DNA from: Eimeria necatrix
Lineage: Eukaryota; Apicomplexa; Conoidasida; Eucoccidiorida; Eimeriidae
Direction of reading: 5' to 3'
Length of the DNA stretch: 64,000 nt
NCBI RefSeq assembly: GCF_000499385.1
Contig: NW_013651892.1
Span: 62,001-126,000 of the forward strand
The notes under the pieces are model-generated. The model searched no databases. It saw nothing but the letters and a program-made list of their open reading frames with translations, and was not told the DNA's origin. Of the stretch, positions 1 to 12,218 are shown piece after piece. A program made the position numbers and the translations under genes. Positions within the stretch are counted from its first letter, which is position 1; each line of letters begins with the position of its first letter.

Positions 1-2585
1 TTGCGCAGAAACAGCACTCAAGAACCTGAAGTAGCTATCACCTGCAGGCTTTGAGGGTATTCAAGAGGCTTTCTAGACTCTTTTATAGGTCACTTAAGTC
101 CATCAGTACGAGCTGCATTGCCTCAATTCAATTTCCTTCTTTCTGCCGCAAGAGTGCTCATGCTCTTGTGCAATATTTCAGCCTATTTTGTCGGATAAGT
201 TTCATATCTGTTGAATATCTGAGTTTTCATCCTCGTGGCTTCATATATGGAGCTTACCACTCATATGAGGTTCCCCTCGTCTCAACAAATTAGATTGTTT
301 GCTCACTAGTTTTACGTTCACATTTCCGTCTGCGTATGCCTCGCTGCCCCGATTTAAAATTTTTCTAGGTGATTTCTATTCTTAATTTGGGATATTTGTG
401 GATTCAATTCTTCCAATTATGAAGCACTCAGATCACTCTTTACTGTGTACAGGGTGTAGATTTGCTTCTGTGTAGAAGTAGCAGGCTTTTCTAAGTCCAG
501 GTGGTCGCATATTGCTTGTGTAATCTCTCCTTCCAAAAGTGGTGACAGCATTTAAAACGTCTTTGGCCCTGTTCTTAGCTCATCCTGTGCTTCGAAACCT
601 AATCCATCTGTGAGTTCGTAACTCCGAAGATGTTTCCGGTCCTGTGACTGAGCAGTTGCCTGGATTGCTTAGTTGCAGCTGTCTTTATTATATTGAGCAC
701 ACAAATTCCTCGTGGGACAATGCATTCGTGGTAGAGCCTCCTGGTGTTCAAACTTAGATGTAAGAAGAGGCTCAGCTTGCACTGAGAAGAAATATCCATT
801 CAGTAAAACGGCATTACAGCTTATTTCGATATATACTTGAGAAAAAAGGCTGCAGAACCTTGCTATTGCTCAAGGGGCGAGGAATTTCTTCTCTATTTCC
901 TGTTGGATTGAATGCGGATCTAATTTGCTGCCTTGCTTTCTATGTGATGAGTCCTTCCAACTGAGCTGCAGAGGCCGTTAACCGTTAGTGCGTCCTTCAT
1001 TTATTTTTATTCTAGCTGGTTACGCGTCGCTTCAATCGTTTCACATCCCCTTACTCACTCCGAATACAGGCAATGCACGAACTCCCGATCTAGAGAATGT
1101 GTACTGGTATTGCTTGAATTTCGTTTCTTATATGGGCATTCATCCAACACGCTAAGAAAAAATTATTATTTAAGAGTTTAAAAGAGAAACAATTGCTTCT
1201 GTCACGTTGAAGTGAGCTTGGTTCTGGAGGCTCCCATTCTTTGGCCAGGGCTGCGCCGCCAGCGGACCGGTTCAGCTGCGATCGGCTCCCCAAAGGATAT
1301 GAGGTAAATGAAGGAATAAGCAGATAGCTGAAATGCAGTAAAACCTTGAGTGCAGCTGTTGCGTGGAGTTGCAAGGCTCCCAGAACACTGTGTTCGCGCC
1401 TCCCTGTTAACACCTAAGGCAACGAACTGGCGATAAATTACCCACTAAACAATGCGTTACTGGCTGGAGAAGAGCAGTAGAAGCGTCACATCTGTAGAAA
1501 ATAGAAGAATAGTTACCCTAGAACTTCACTATTGCTGCGGGGTTGCAAGTGCACTCCATTTCGGCGCTGGCTCAACTTGATCTGCGTCTGGTATTGCGAC
1601 CACGACTACTTGATAACGCGGAGCACCGGAGTAGCCTCTTTTCCCTCTTATGCCACTTTCATTTATTTCATTCGATATTGACGGCCCGTTCAAGTCGCTC
1701 CGACCCTAAACGCACGTGCCTCAGCTCGTCAGGCCCGACAGGGGATTCATCACGTGCATCTTAAGTAGGCGTGCACCTTCAGTAAAACTGCTTGAGGGCC
1801 GTTGCAAACTGTTAAAGGAAAGCCATGCTTAGGCCTCCCTAGCTCACAGAGCCCTGCGTACTGAGCACGCAGCTAAAATTTACACAGAACGATAACGGCA
1901 CAACGTGCTCTGCGCAGGCATGGTGGATACTTAAAAAGATGGCCTGCCATGTTCCAACTGCACTGGCTAGTCGCTAATAGTGACTCTAAAAATAGCAAAT
2001 AGGCAGTATGCCTCGTATAGGTTTGATATTTTTAGTTATGTCTTGCGGTCAGTGGGTTTTGTGGACACCTTGCAGTGAGCGACCCGCCGAATTGGGCACT
2101 GTCGGCGGTGATTTTTGAGCGCTTTCGAAAGAGCGAGTGTAAAATTAAGAAGGAAGCTTAAATCTGCAAACGAGTAAAAGAAACCGTGGAAGAGTAACAC
2201 CGAGAGCAGCGGATCAAGTCAGGTATCGGTGGCGAGGAGCCCCCTGTAGGGCGTGGTGTATGGACAAGAAAAGACAGGCAACGGCTCGTTTTGGCTCGTG
2301 CTAGCCCTCTATTTTCACAAATATTGCAACTATAAATCTCCACCACGTTCGTCTTTGTGGCGGTTCGGGCCCTTGCCACGTGGCCACCTGTGCCGTGCTG
2401 GTAGCAGCACGAACGTACCCGGAACTCCGCCCAGGGTAGACGATCATCGCTTTCTTCTATTCTGCATTGAGCCCCAGACTCTCCTGTCGTATTTCAGCTT
2501 CCCGAGGAGCTCATAGGCGCAAAGACAGCAGCAGCAACAGCAGCTTGAGCAGCTGCGGCGGGAGCAGGAGCAGCAGGAGGAAGCA
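1..2585. other. Intergenic/5' flank, no gene recognised
   Basis: Moderately AT-rich sequence with only short, stop-broken frames on both strands and no recognisable protein motif. From about 2520 the sequence becomes CAG-rich and runs into the first coding exon of the acetyl-CoA synthetase, so the last few hundred bases probably hold its promoter and 5' untranslated leader. I cannot exclude the end of a spliced gene entering from the left. Confidence 0.5.
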
Positions 2586-5500
2586 ATGCCCGTTTCCTGG
2601 GAGCGAGACTTGGGCGAGGCGTGTGTGGTCGACAGGGGCAGCCCCAACGTGGAGCGCAGCGACCTCAGCCTGGAAAATGCCCAAGAGGTTATCTCTTCGT
2701 TCCCCGTGGGGGAGGTCCACAGCCCCCCCCCCAAGAACACGAGTAGATGCAACGTGCCTTCTGAGGTGTGCAGGCGTTGCGGCTTCGCCTGCCAGCAGCA
2801 CAGACCCCCCCGCGGCACCACCTCTAGCTCAGTACAAGCCAGGCACATGGCGCATCAGATAACACACTGCAACTCTAGCCCCTGTTTGAACACAGCTCTG
2901 GAGAGGCTGCTGCGGGGTCGCTGCTGCTGCAGCGGCCTCTGGGCAGCTGCACTGAGTGGCTCCCCGGGGGGCTGAGGCTGCCTTTGCTGTTGTCCGTCTC
3001 TGCAGAGCATGTACAAGCACCTCTACTGGCGCAGCATGTCTGACGCAGACAACTTCTGGAAGGAGGTAACGAGCAGCAGCAGTTGCGCAGCACTTGCGTC
3101 TGAGAAAGGCCCATTAGCCTGAAAAGTGGCAGCTCTTAGGAGTCCCTGATTGCCAGTCTCGCCCCTGCTTGTTGTGTTTATTTCATTTTATTCTAAATCT
3201 CGCTTTCTGTTTGCATTTTCTGTCCCTTGGCTCTGCAGCGCGCTCTTGAGAAGCTCCGGTGGTTTCAGCCATTCACAAAAACGCAGCATGGCTCTTTGCA
3301 GGACGGCGACGTCTCGTGGTTCCTTAACGGCAAACTAAATGTGAGGACTCTGTTGCTGCTGCTGCTGCTGCAGCAGCTGCTGCTGCTCCTGCAGCTGCTG
3401 CATCTGGAGCGAGCGCAGCAGACCAGAGGCCTGCTGCTGTAGCCCAGCGTCTGGGACGCTGTGAAGCAGATACTTCGTGGCAGTTTCATAGCTTTGGGAA
3501 ACATTATTAGCGACAGGAGGCCAGGCTGCATGCAGTGGGAATTTATGTTTCTTTCATGTTTATTTTCTGTTGTCTTCCCTTTGCCCCGCAGGTGTGCGAC
3601 AACTGCGTAGACAGATGGGCAGAGCAGTACCCCCAGAGGGTGGCGCTCATTTATGAGGGGGACACTTCGGAAGACAGCCAAGTTGTGACTTACAAGGAAC
3701 TGCAAGGCCAGTCACCGCGCTGTGCTTCGCTGTGGGGCCTGCCGGCTTCAGGTGTATGTACACCTAGCTAGTTTGTGCAGCCACGTGCGAGACACACCCA
3801 TTTTGCGTGGCAGTTGTTTGCTTTTGCGTTCTCAGACCAAGTTTGCCGCTTTGCAAACTTGCTGAAAAGCCTCGATGTGCGCAAAGGCGACATCGTCACC
3901 ATCTACCTCCCAATGATGCCTGAGATTGTCTACGCTATGTTGGCCTGTGCAAGAATTGGCGCTGTGCACAGGTTTGTTCCTGCGGGCCGTTCGTAGATAG
4001 ACCAGTGGTTAACCATTTGGAGTACCCTGCGCAGTGCCTGCTCTCTAGTGGAGTTGAAAGTTTCACCTCTTGCCTGCCGCTCCCGTAGGGTAGCGTCAGC
4101 TGCATAGGGCCACTTAAGGAAATATTTAGCCGATTGTGTCTACGCAGAGTATCTGGCTCGAGAAAATGAAATGTTTTTTGTCTATAAAGCATATCTGCAT
4201 GCAAGTTGCACAGCCCCTGTCCGTAGTAGTATGTGCCTTGTAGCGCTCATGAGGCAACCCTACAGACTGTACTTTTACGAAGTGGCTGTGGCTGTCTTTG
4301 CTTTGGACTCCCGTTTTCGTTTCAGTGTCGTCTTCGCTGGCTTTTCAGCCAATAGTCTGGCAGAGCGACTGGAAGATGCCCATAGCAGAGTGGTGCGTTA
4401 TAGCCAGGCACAAATATGGCCCTCTTTCTAAGGACAAAGAAAACAAGCGGAGTAAACGAGACAGCAGACAAGGGAGCAAAATAAATGAGACTTAGGTCCA
4501 ACAGAATTTGCGTTCGGTGCCTTCAACTCGAATTCAACGGGTTAATTGCATCCATGCATGCAACACATTTCAGGGCTTGCAACGTGCATTTTGTTTCGAT
4601 TCTTTTGCGGTTTTGTTTTTCAGTTGATCACAGCTACTAAGGGCATGCGTGGCGGCCGCGTTGTCCGCCTGAAGCAAGTTGTTGACGAGGCGTTGAAGCT
4701 GTGCTCTTGCGTGCAGCACGTGGTGCTGTTTAGGAAATCCGGTCCGATTAAAATTCAAATCAACTAATAGAGCAGACAGTCACGATTACTAGCTACAGCG
4801 TATGTCCAGCTCGCTGCCTGTATAGGCAGCTTCGCCTTCTTTATGCATGGCCCACTGTGTCATGCCCTGCAACTCTTTTTGATCTCCCCCATTCACTGCA
4901 TGCAACACGTTCATGAATGCCACATTTAGGAGTTTAGGGCGTTGTCGTTGTTTTTACTTCAGCGGAACCGTCGTGCTTCGTAGAGGGACGCGATCTGTCT
5001 GGCGACGACCTGCTGCCTCAGATGCGGCCCTATTGCCCGTTAGAGACGATGGACAGCGAGGACATGCTCTTCATCCTTTACACTTCAGGCTCTACTGGAA
5101 AGCCAAAGGCAAGCTGGCCACCCTTTCGCTGAATGCAGCAAGCCGGCTAGCTTGAATAAACAACAGTGTGGGGGTAGGGTGAACACCGGACTTGACTGTT
5201 TAGTTATCTCTGTCCTCTGACAGTGAGCACTGTGGTGCTTTGCGTTTCACCTCACTTTGCACAATTAGTTTTCGTTTGCTTCCTAAGATGTGGTCGCAGT
5301 AGTTGCTACTGTATGTTGTGGTGCTTGCTGCTTCGTTGATTTCTTGGGGTTGGGTTACGACCAACAAATTAGGTGCAGAAATTCTGAATGGTTCAGTATA
5401 CCTGATTAGAAACAGTAACTCTCGCGCACAATTTGTCGGTTGCGCAGGGGGTGTGCCACACAACAGCGGGGTACCTGCTGTACTCTGCGCTTACCCACGA

Positions 5501-7955
5501 GTACATTTTTGACTACCACCCTGGAGACACTTTTGGCTGTCTTGCGGACTGCGGGTGGATTACTGGCCATTCCTACACGGTCTACGGGCCTCTCTGTAAC
5601 GGGGCCACCACAATTTTGTTTCAAGGCATTCCCACTTACCCACATCCTGGCCGGTGCGTGGCGCGACGCCTTGTCACAGTCTCGAGTAAAGTTTTGCCTC
5701 TTTACGATTGCATTTAAAATCAGATCGAGTAAATTAGTTTTAGCGGGAAATCAGTAGGACGTGGATGTGCCTCAATAGCCGTGCAGTGGACTTCCAGGAT
5801 CGAAGTGCATTAGTCTCTCCGCGTTTACAAATCGCAAAGATAAGTAACATAAAACATGGGCGGGTTACCTTTGCGAAAACTGTGTATTCTTCATTGTTTA
5901 TTGTACGTAGTACAATATATTCAATCTGGTAGTATATTGCACAGATGTCTCTCACAATGCATGTTATGCATCGTACCCGAATCGTATCATACGGTGACTG
6001 AACTGTTTCAGCTTGCGAGTGAATTGACAGCTGCGTCGACTTGTCTATGGCTGCATTTTAGCTATTGGGAAATTGTCGAGAAATGGAAGGTGACGCAACT
6101 GTACACATCGCCGACGGCCATCAGGTGAGCTGGAGGAGCTTTGACCAGAGCACGGGGCAGATATGAACACAATCAATGGACGTGATTTATGCATATGCGA
6201 GGCAGCTATTACGAATGAATATAGCCAACTGAGATGCATTTACTGCATACACGTAGCGCGAGTCTGTGCAATATGGTTGAACTATGCCTCAGCAGAAGCC
6301 TTTTCTGTCGGTCTAATGTATGACGGTTCCTGTTGCTGCTGACTATGTCTTCCATTGGCTGGCTGCTGCTGCTTAGGGCTCTGATGCAGCACGGAGAGGA
6401 ATGGCCAAAGAAGTATGACCTCAGTACCCTCCGGGTGATCGGATCTGTGGGGGAGCCCATAAACCCAGAGGCGTGGCGCTGGTACTTCACCAACGTGGGC
6501 AGGGGGCAGTGCTCAGTAGTCGATACGTACTGGCAAACTGAGACGGGGGGCCACGTCCTGGCCCCCTTCCCAGGGGCGACAGTCACGAAGCCGGGCTGCG
6601 CCATGGTGCCCTTCTTCGGCATTGAACCGGCAATTGTGCATCCTCAGTCGGGAGCTGAGAAAAAGGGAAATGACGTCTGCGGCGTGCTATGCTTGAAGCG
6701 CGCCTGGCCGGGTACGAACAGCCACATCAGTTGCTTGCGTCATGAACATACGGTTTTGCGATCTTCTGAGCAAGTGGGCTAGCTAGCTGACTAGCTGAAA
6801 CCGCGTTTCCAGCGGCTTCAACTGCAGTTTCTGTTGGCTGCCTGACTACTTGTCGGGTGTTGGCACGTGCAGGCATGTGCCGCACTGTGCATCGCGCCCA
6901 CAAACGGCTGTTGAACACGTACTTACAACCCTACCCTGGCTACTACTTCACGGGAGATGGTGCCTACAGAGATGCGGACGGCCACTATTGGATAACAGGA
7001 AGAGTGGATGACACTTTGAACGTCTCAGGTACGGGCAAATCTGGCTGAGACGGAAGCCCGCAGAGCGCCAGTTGCAAATTCTTGCTCGAGCTGGAAAGGC
7101 AAAGGGCTTAGACACGGAATGCAGGAAGGATAGTCTGCGTTTCGTTTTTCTCTTTTTTTTTCGTTAAATAGGGCATAGGCTAAGCACAGCTGAAATCGAA
7201 CATGCATTAGTTCAGCACCCGGATATCGTGGAGGCGGCGGTCGTTGGAACTCCCCACGACGTGAAGGGCACTGCAATTTTCTGCTTCGTCATTTTGAAGG
7301 TATTTATTTGCCATCCGGAAGCAAAGGCTCCATCTAAATGACGTAAACACGCGTTAGTGGCTGGTCCATGCATTTATCGTTAATGCCGGCTGCCTTCATG
7401 CCTAACGGCCCGGCTCTGAACGTGTTTCAATTTTCCTCAAATTAGGCTGGCGCTTCGCGTGCTGGAATCATTGAAGAGGCGAAGCTGCAAGTGAGGAAAG
7501 AGATCGGCCCTATCGCGACCCCGGACTTCATAGTGGTGGCCCCAGGTACAATACGAGCACACTGCGCCTCGCTGTGGGCGTTTGCAGTCTCACATTTATT
7601 GCCTTTTAAGCTGCTTCATGTTGTGTTTACATAAGCAGAAACAAATATAACGCAGCAGTAAAGAGGCTAGTTTCTGCTGAGGAAGCAACAGCTCCAGGTC
7701 CTGTGCTGCTGGTCCGTCTCAGGTCTTCCCAAAACTCAAAGCGGCAAAATAATGCGGCGGCTGCTGCGGAAGCTCTGCTGTCTGGACACCAACTTGGGGG
7801 ACACAACGTCTTTATCGAATGCAGACATCGTTCAGACCCTTCGCGGGATTGTGATGGAGACTGTGATTAGTGAAAGAAAGCAGCAGCATGCAGTGGCCCA
7901 TGGGACTCCTGGGGCTGGAAACAACGCAGCAGCAGCAGAAGGCAAGGCCCATTGA
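2586..7955 (+). CDS. ACS: Acetyl-CoA synthetase (AMP-forming), ~15 exons
   Basis: Ligates acetate and CoA with ATP to make acetyl-CoA, a nucleo-cytosolic source for lipid synthesis and acetylation. The spliced frame carries family blocks in order: [18 protein letters not shown] (exon at 3006-3065), LRWFQPF (3239-3340), [20 protein letters not shown] (from 3592), TYKEL then [31 protein letters not shown] (joined at about 3973/4332), the adenylation P-loop [12 protein letters not shown] (joined 5108/5448), [21 protein letters not shown], the [12 protein letters not shown] motif (about 6520), [40 protein letters not shown] and the C-terminal [11 protein letters not shown] with its catalytic Lys. 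The frame ends at TGA 7953-7955. Start: ATG 2586 opens the frame and the exon 2586-2831 joins in phase. The first ~80 residues are Cys/Pro-rich and unlike the family. At least one intron (5109-5447) has a GC donor. Identity is firm; some exon ends are inferred. Confidence 0.95.
5109..5447 (+). other. GC-AG intron inside the ACS P-loop
   Basis: The exon ends ...GGA AAG CCA AAG and is followed by GCAAGC. The next exon starts after TTGCGCAG with GGG GTG TGC CAC. Joining them restores the near-invariant STGKPKGVCHT motif exactly, and no GT donor near 5109 can do so. AAG|GCAAGC is the usual context of GC donors. Confidence 0.85.
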
Positions 7956-9320
7956 TCCCAACAATGCGGAGGAGCTTTCGGGCCCAGGCCTCGCCATTGT
8001 CGCGTGTTTTATGGTGCAGGGTGCCACTGGCCCACCACGTGCAGGCCAGCGTGACCAGTGGTCAGCGAACGCCGAGACTGTTCGTGAGACTGTGCGGCGG
8101 AACTATGCTGCGTTAGTAAAATGCCACTTTTTGTAGAGTTACCTGGGGGCGTTCCTGGCCGCGTTGTGGATGCGCCGCTGGTCTTTTTATCCACAGTGAA
8201 CACGAAAGCAAGCAAGAGATATCGTGTTGCAGCAGCGGCAGCCTTGCTGGCTGCTTCGTTGTGCGCGCCCACTGGACAACGCGCGTAAAAGCCCCTTGTA
8301 AAATAAAGAGACGCAAGCCTGTGTGTCTTTGGCCAGCGGCCAGCGGAAAATTATTTGAACTAACTTTCGCGGTGACCAAGGGGTTCAGCCTCCCACAGAT
8401 GAGCAGCTTTACTCTCTGTTCTCTTCCGGGCCCTGGGGACTCCGGGCTTTCTACTGTGGCACTGTTTGTCTCTATCTGTTCGGGCTGCCTTCACCTCTGG
8501 CTGCGTTTGTTTCTGTAGTTGTCTGCCGCCGATTGCTTCTGCACTAATTGCCTGTCGCGCCCACGCAGCGGTGCGCGGCGGCTCTTCCCCACTGCCTCGC
8601 TGATAACAACAGAGTGGCTCTTGTGTCGCTTCCGTTTCTTTTTCGCGGTTGGCCCCCCCCTCAGCTGTACGTACACTGCAGAGCGCAGCGGCTGCAGCGA
8701 CGTGGCAGTTCACCCCCACTTATTGCTCTGAGCGCGTACGCAGATGCATTTTTTAGGAACAGAAATAGTGCTGAATTCTTCTCTCGTCAGGCTCGCTGGT
8801 GCCAGGTGCAGTTGTAGTCGAGCTGTACGTACACCCCAAGACAGCCGCTTCCTCAATAGTAAGAGCCAGTTAGCTCACCTTTTGTCCTCTACGTCTTGGA
8901 TTAACATTAATTATTCATTAGTTATTCATTAATTATTCACAATCAACGGCCCTTGGGCCAGACTATCTCTTCAGATCTCTCACAGGCACCCCATCTGCGA
9001 ATGATTCGAGGTCAATTGCTCAGGGACGATGAGATACGGATTTTCTAAATTAAAAAGAAGCAAATTTAAAATTGTTTTTTGAATAAGAGATCCCTGAGGC
9101 CTCTTGCCGCCTGGCCTCGCACCAGCAGCGCCCACCAGACCATGCTTCGAGCATGTGTAAGAAGGGAAAAGATGAAAAAAGAAGTCCTCAGTTACATTTT
9201 CGAGCTAAAGAAAGCCGCGTCCCGTTGACACTGTGCTCTGAGAGCCCCTCAGAAGTTCGAAGGACTCAGAAAGGATTTAAAAGCATTTAACTGCAGAGAG
9301 CCGAAGGCCGCGAGCACAAC
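7956..9320. other. Convergent intergenic region after ACS
   Basis: Holds the 3' untranslated regions of the ACS gene and of the minus-strand gene that ends at 9321. ORFs on both strands here are short and low in protein-like character. Two copies of the CTGTACGTACAC half of the recurring palindrome sit near 8665 and 8822. An ATTAATTATTCATTA-type AT-rich stretch lies around 8900-8940. No gene recognised. Confidence 0.5.
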
Positions 9321-9856
9321 TTAAATGTCGCGGACATGTGACAGCACCTGAAAACAAAACAAAAGAAAATTGACGAGTTGCTGCTCCCCGCAGTTTTCAA
9401 AATTGAGGTGTACGTACAGCTGCACTGTGGCGCATCGACGCACTGCACAACGGGGAACAGACATACCATGGCACATATTTCTTCCGTGGTTTTTGGGGGA
9501 GGCTGCCGCCGTCCTTTGGTCTTAGTCTTTCGTTTTTTTGCACTCTTGGGTTTGGTCTTTGCTTCTAGCTTGCCTGAGTTGGAGCTTGCAGGCTCTGCCG
9601 TGGGCAGCTTTCTTCTATAGTTGCCTTGCGCCCTTCGCAGAGTGTCCTTGTCGAGCGAGAGTTTGCGCAGGCGGGACTTGAGGTCTCTTTTGGGTTGAAA
9701 CTGTTCATAGAATTTCTCTTCCATGTACTCTTTCACTCGGTCCCGCTTTTGGCCGCCCGCGAGGGACCCGCAGCGGCTCTTCCCAGTTGCGGATTTCGAC
9801 TTTCTCAAAGTCTGCAGAGGCGCAGTGCTGCCCGTAGGCGCCACCGTGACCTTCAT
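9321..9856 (-). CDS. Small basic protein of unknown function, 2 exons
   Basis: Proposed model: exon 1 9856-9467, GT-AG intron 9466-9348 (donor ATG|GTATGT, acceptor TTTGTTTTCAG), exon 2 9347-9321 ending ...VLSHVRDI and TAA. That gives about 138 residues. The ATG at 9856 has a good context (TTCAAGATGAAG), and the frame is closed upstream. The middle (roughly residues 38-75) is charged and helical (KRDRVKEYMEEKFYEQFQPK followed by a Leu/Arg/Lys stretch). It is followed by a Lys/Arg-rich segment with KKRKTKTKGRR that could be a nuclear localisation signal. I recognise no family. An additional upstream exon is possible, because another protein-like frame overlaps 9705-9947. The intron carries a copy of the AGGTGTACGTACA palindrome. 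Confidence 0.5.
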
Positions 9857-10381
9857 CTTGAACTGGGATGAACTCGCTCTTTGAATTGAAACTCAAAATC
9901 ACTTTTATGCCATAGTGAATGCAAGGCAACTCCAGGTGTATGTACACTCTGGTGCCGCGAAGGCCGTAGCGATCGAGTAAAGAAACCTCCGTCCGGCAAT
10001 TGAAGGCCAGAGTATAAGGTCTAATGCGGCTTATCCGTTTCCTTGTAGCCGCGTTGAATTTCGCTTAACTTGAACTTAAAAGGACTTAGCTTTAGGGTTC
10101 CTTTAGTGCAGCTTCCCTTTTTTTGCAAATTGAATTCGCCGCATGCAAGTTAGGGCTGGCAGTCCTCGGTGGACCGGGGCCCCACAAATGACATCTTTGT
10201 GCAGATCCGAGGCAGCAAAAAAGCTAATAAACTTTGATTTTAACACCAATGGGAGCTATTTAAGCCAGGAAGCCGCTGCTTTCCCCTATACCCCCTCCCC
10301 AGTTGCTGCGAGTGACTCAGAGAGCCGCAGCTAACCACTGGCCGGCGAAGCTGAGGGGCGCAAATCGCCTTCAGCAGCGCC
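9857..10381. other. Divergent intergenic region between (-) and (+) genes
   Basis: Probably contains the start regions of the minus-strand gene at 9856 and the plus-strand gene at 10382. It holds a palindrome copy AGGTGTATGTACACT near 9934 and an AT-rich stretch about 10020-10140. No convincing coding sequence. Confidence 0.45.
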
Positions 10382-11648
10382 ATGAAAGGCGTGAAGGCCG
10401 ACGCTGCAGGCGGCGCCGACCCCCGGAAGTGGGCGAGGGAAGGCGTCGAGCGCCACGGTGAGCGACAGCCCAGCCTGCAGCAGCAGCAGAAGCTGCACCC
10501 CCGCTGCAACACATCTGCCGCTGCTGCTGCTGCTGCAGCTGCTGCAGCACCAGCAGCTGCTGCAGCTGCTGCAGCAGCAGCTGCTGCTGCCGGTTGACTG
10601 CCTTCTGGCTTTCGAGCTGCTGCTGCTGCTGGTGCGTGGCCGCTGCTCGCTGGGCAGCTGCCGCCGCTGCTTGCCTGCCCCCCGTCCCGCAGCAGCAGCA
10701 GCTGCTGCTGCAGCTTCGTTCCGCAGCAGCAGCAGCTGCTGCTGCGGCTTCGTTCCGCAGCAGCAGCAGCAGCGAAGGCCCGCGCTGGCGTGCAGCGTGT
10801 GCTGCGCGCAGGCCCCGTGACTTCGGAACCCCCCACCTACCCCAGCAACAGGGAAGTGCCGCGGGCCGCGGAACTGGACGAGGCGGGGGCGAGCGCTGTG
10901 CTGACTGCGCGGCTGCTGGCCAACCACTGGCGCACTGGGGAGTGCAGCATAGGCGAGCGGCGCAGCAAGCTGGAGGGCCGGAACTACGGCACTGGGAGCT
11001 GCGCCTGCAGCTGCGACTACGAGGCCCAGAAGGAGGCCATTGTCTCTTACTGCGGCGAGGCCTTTTTCCCCGCGGAGCTGCTGCACAGCAGGTTCGTGCG
11101 CGTCCCCAGGGGGGCCCCCCGGGGCCTCCCCGGCGACTCCAAGCGCCTGCGCCTCAAGGAAATGGAGCAAAAGGAAAACGAAAACAAAGCTGCGGACGAC
11201 AAGGCCAACGCAAACGCGAAGGCCGCCGCAGAGGGTGGGCGCTGCTGCTGCTTGCTGCCACTGGCTCCCGCTGCTGCTGCCTTCCTGCTGCTGCCTGCCC
11301 TCCCGCTGCTGCCCGCTGCTGCGCACAAGGCCCAGAACTTGCGCTTTGCAAGCAGAACCCGAAGATCCTCCGGCCTCCACGTGGCGCTGGAGAGGCGCTC
11401 TGCTGCAGCGGATCACTCGGCTGCCCCTAGCAGCTAGCTAGCTAGCCAGCTAGCTAGCTAGCTAGCTGGGTGGCTGGCTTGGTACCTAGATCCTTGCGAG
11501 CTTGCGTTGTGTTTGCGCTGGTGGCTCAGAGGAACTGTTTGCTGCTGAAGAGGACGACTTCGGGGGCGATGACTACGCGCACGACTACTACGCTGATGAA
11601 GACCTCGACGATCACTTAGATGATGGAGACGACGGCGGGATCCTCTAG
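10382..11648 (+). CDS. Acidic-tailed protein, possibly RNA polymerase III subunit C31 (RPC7)-like
   Basis: Three exons join in phase: 10382-10457, 10812-11234 and 11530-11648, giving 618 nt and 205 residues. Donors are GGTGAGCG and GGTGGGC; acceptors are GCGCGCAG and GGTGGCTCAG. The first intron is packed with CAG/CTG repeats and the second with GCTAGC runs. The protein has a middle part with FFPAELL, a charged linker (SKRLRLKEMEQKENENKA), and an extremely acidic end with EEDDFGGDDYAHDYYADEDL. A basic middle followed by an acid tail containing D(D/E)(F/Y)xxxDY is typical of the RNA polymerase III C31/RPC7 subunit, and FPxEL has a parallel there. This is weak similarity from memory. Other acidic nuclear proteins would look alike. 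The gene structure is better supported than the function. Confidence 0.65.
11425..11475 (+). repeat. GCTAGC/CTAG tetranucleotide run in an intron
   Basis: About 45 nt of repeated CTAG units (…GCTAGCTAGCTAGC…) within the second intron of the acidic-tailed gene. Similar runs occur at 6778-6800, 47963-48010, 50520-50605 and 50719-50735, all outside exons. Confidence 0.85.
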
Positions 11649-12218
11649 GGAACTTCATTCGACCTCTTTGTCATTCATTAATGCAAGTTCATGCCGCTGT
11701 GAATATTCTCCAGCTTTTTAGTTGAAGCAGTTTTTGCCTGCATATGCCCGGTCATTCCTGACACGAGGATGCTACTGGGCTGCGGCTTTTCTTTTCTCGT
11801 CAAATAACCACATAAATTTCCAAATTTAAAATTAGCAGTTCATGAATTTGAAATGATGCACTGTTGTCGTCACTGACATGACGCTGATCTTTGCTGAACT
11901 TCAAACCGACCGCCAGTATCCGCTGTGTCCACGGACGAATAGCATGTGTGCCTAGCTCTTTGAAAGTAAAACAGGGAAAAAGGAAGCGGTGCATTCATTT
12001 AGTCTTAAAGCTCTGCAGTCTCGTTAGGTTAGCTTCTGTGGCATCGCTGAATGGACCTGCTTTCGCGCCCAAGCAGTTTCGTCGTACGTACAGTGCGGGC
12101 GGCTCATGGTATCAGAAAGCAGAGCCGCTCGAGGGGAATTGGTGGAGCCTTTCTAGAGGGAAGCGCGTCGAATAATTGGATTTAGCTGGTGTTCGTGCTT
12201 TCGGTTGCTTTCTTCACT
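11649..12218. other. Intergenic, 5' flank of the CCp-type gene
   Basis: AT-rich sequence with stops in every frame. It should hold the terminator of the preceding gene and the promoter of the next one. A GTCGTACGTACAGT motif, a partial copy of the recurrent palindrome, lies at about 12081. No gene seen. Confidence 0.5.

Noticed and set aside
10331..11416. 361-residue minus-strand open frame
   Set aside because: Opposite the acidic-tailed gene and its CAG-filled intron; it owes its length to stop-poor repeats and GC-rich exon sequence.
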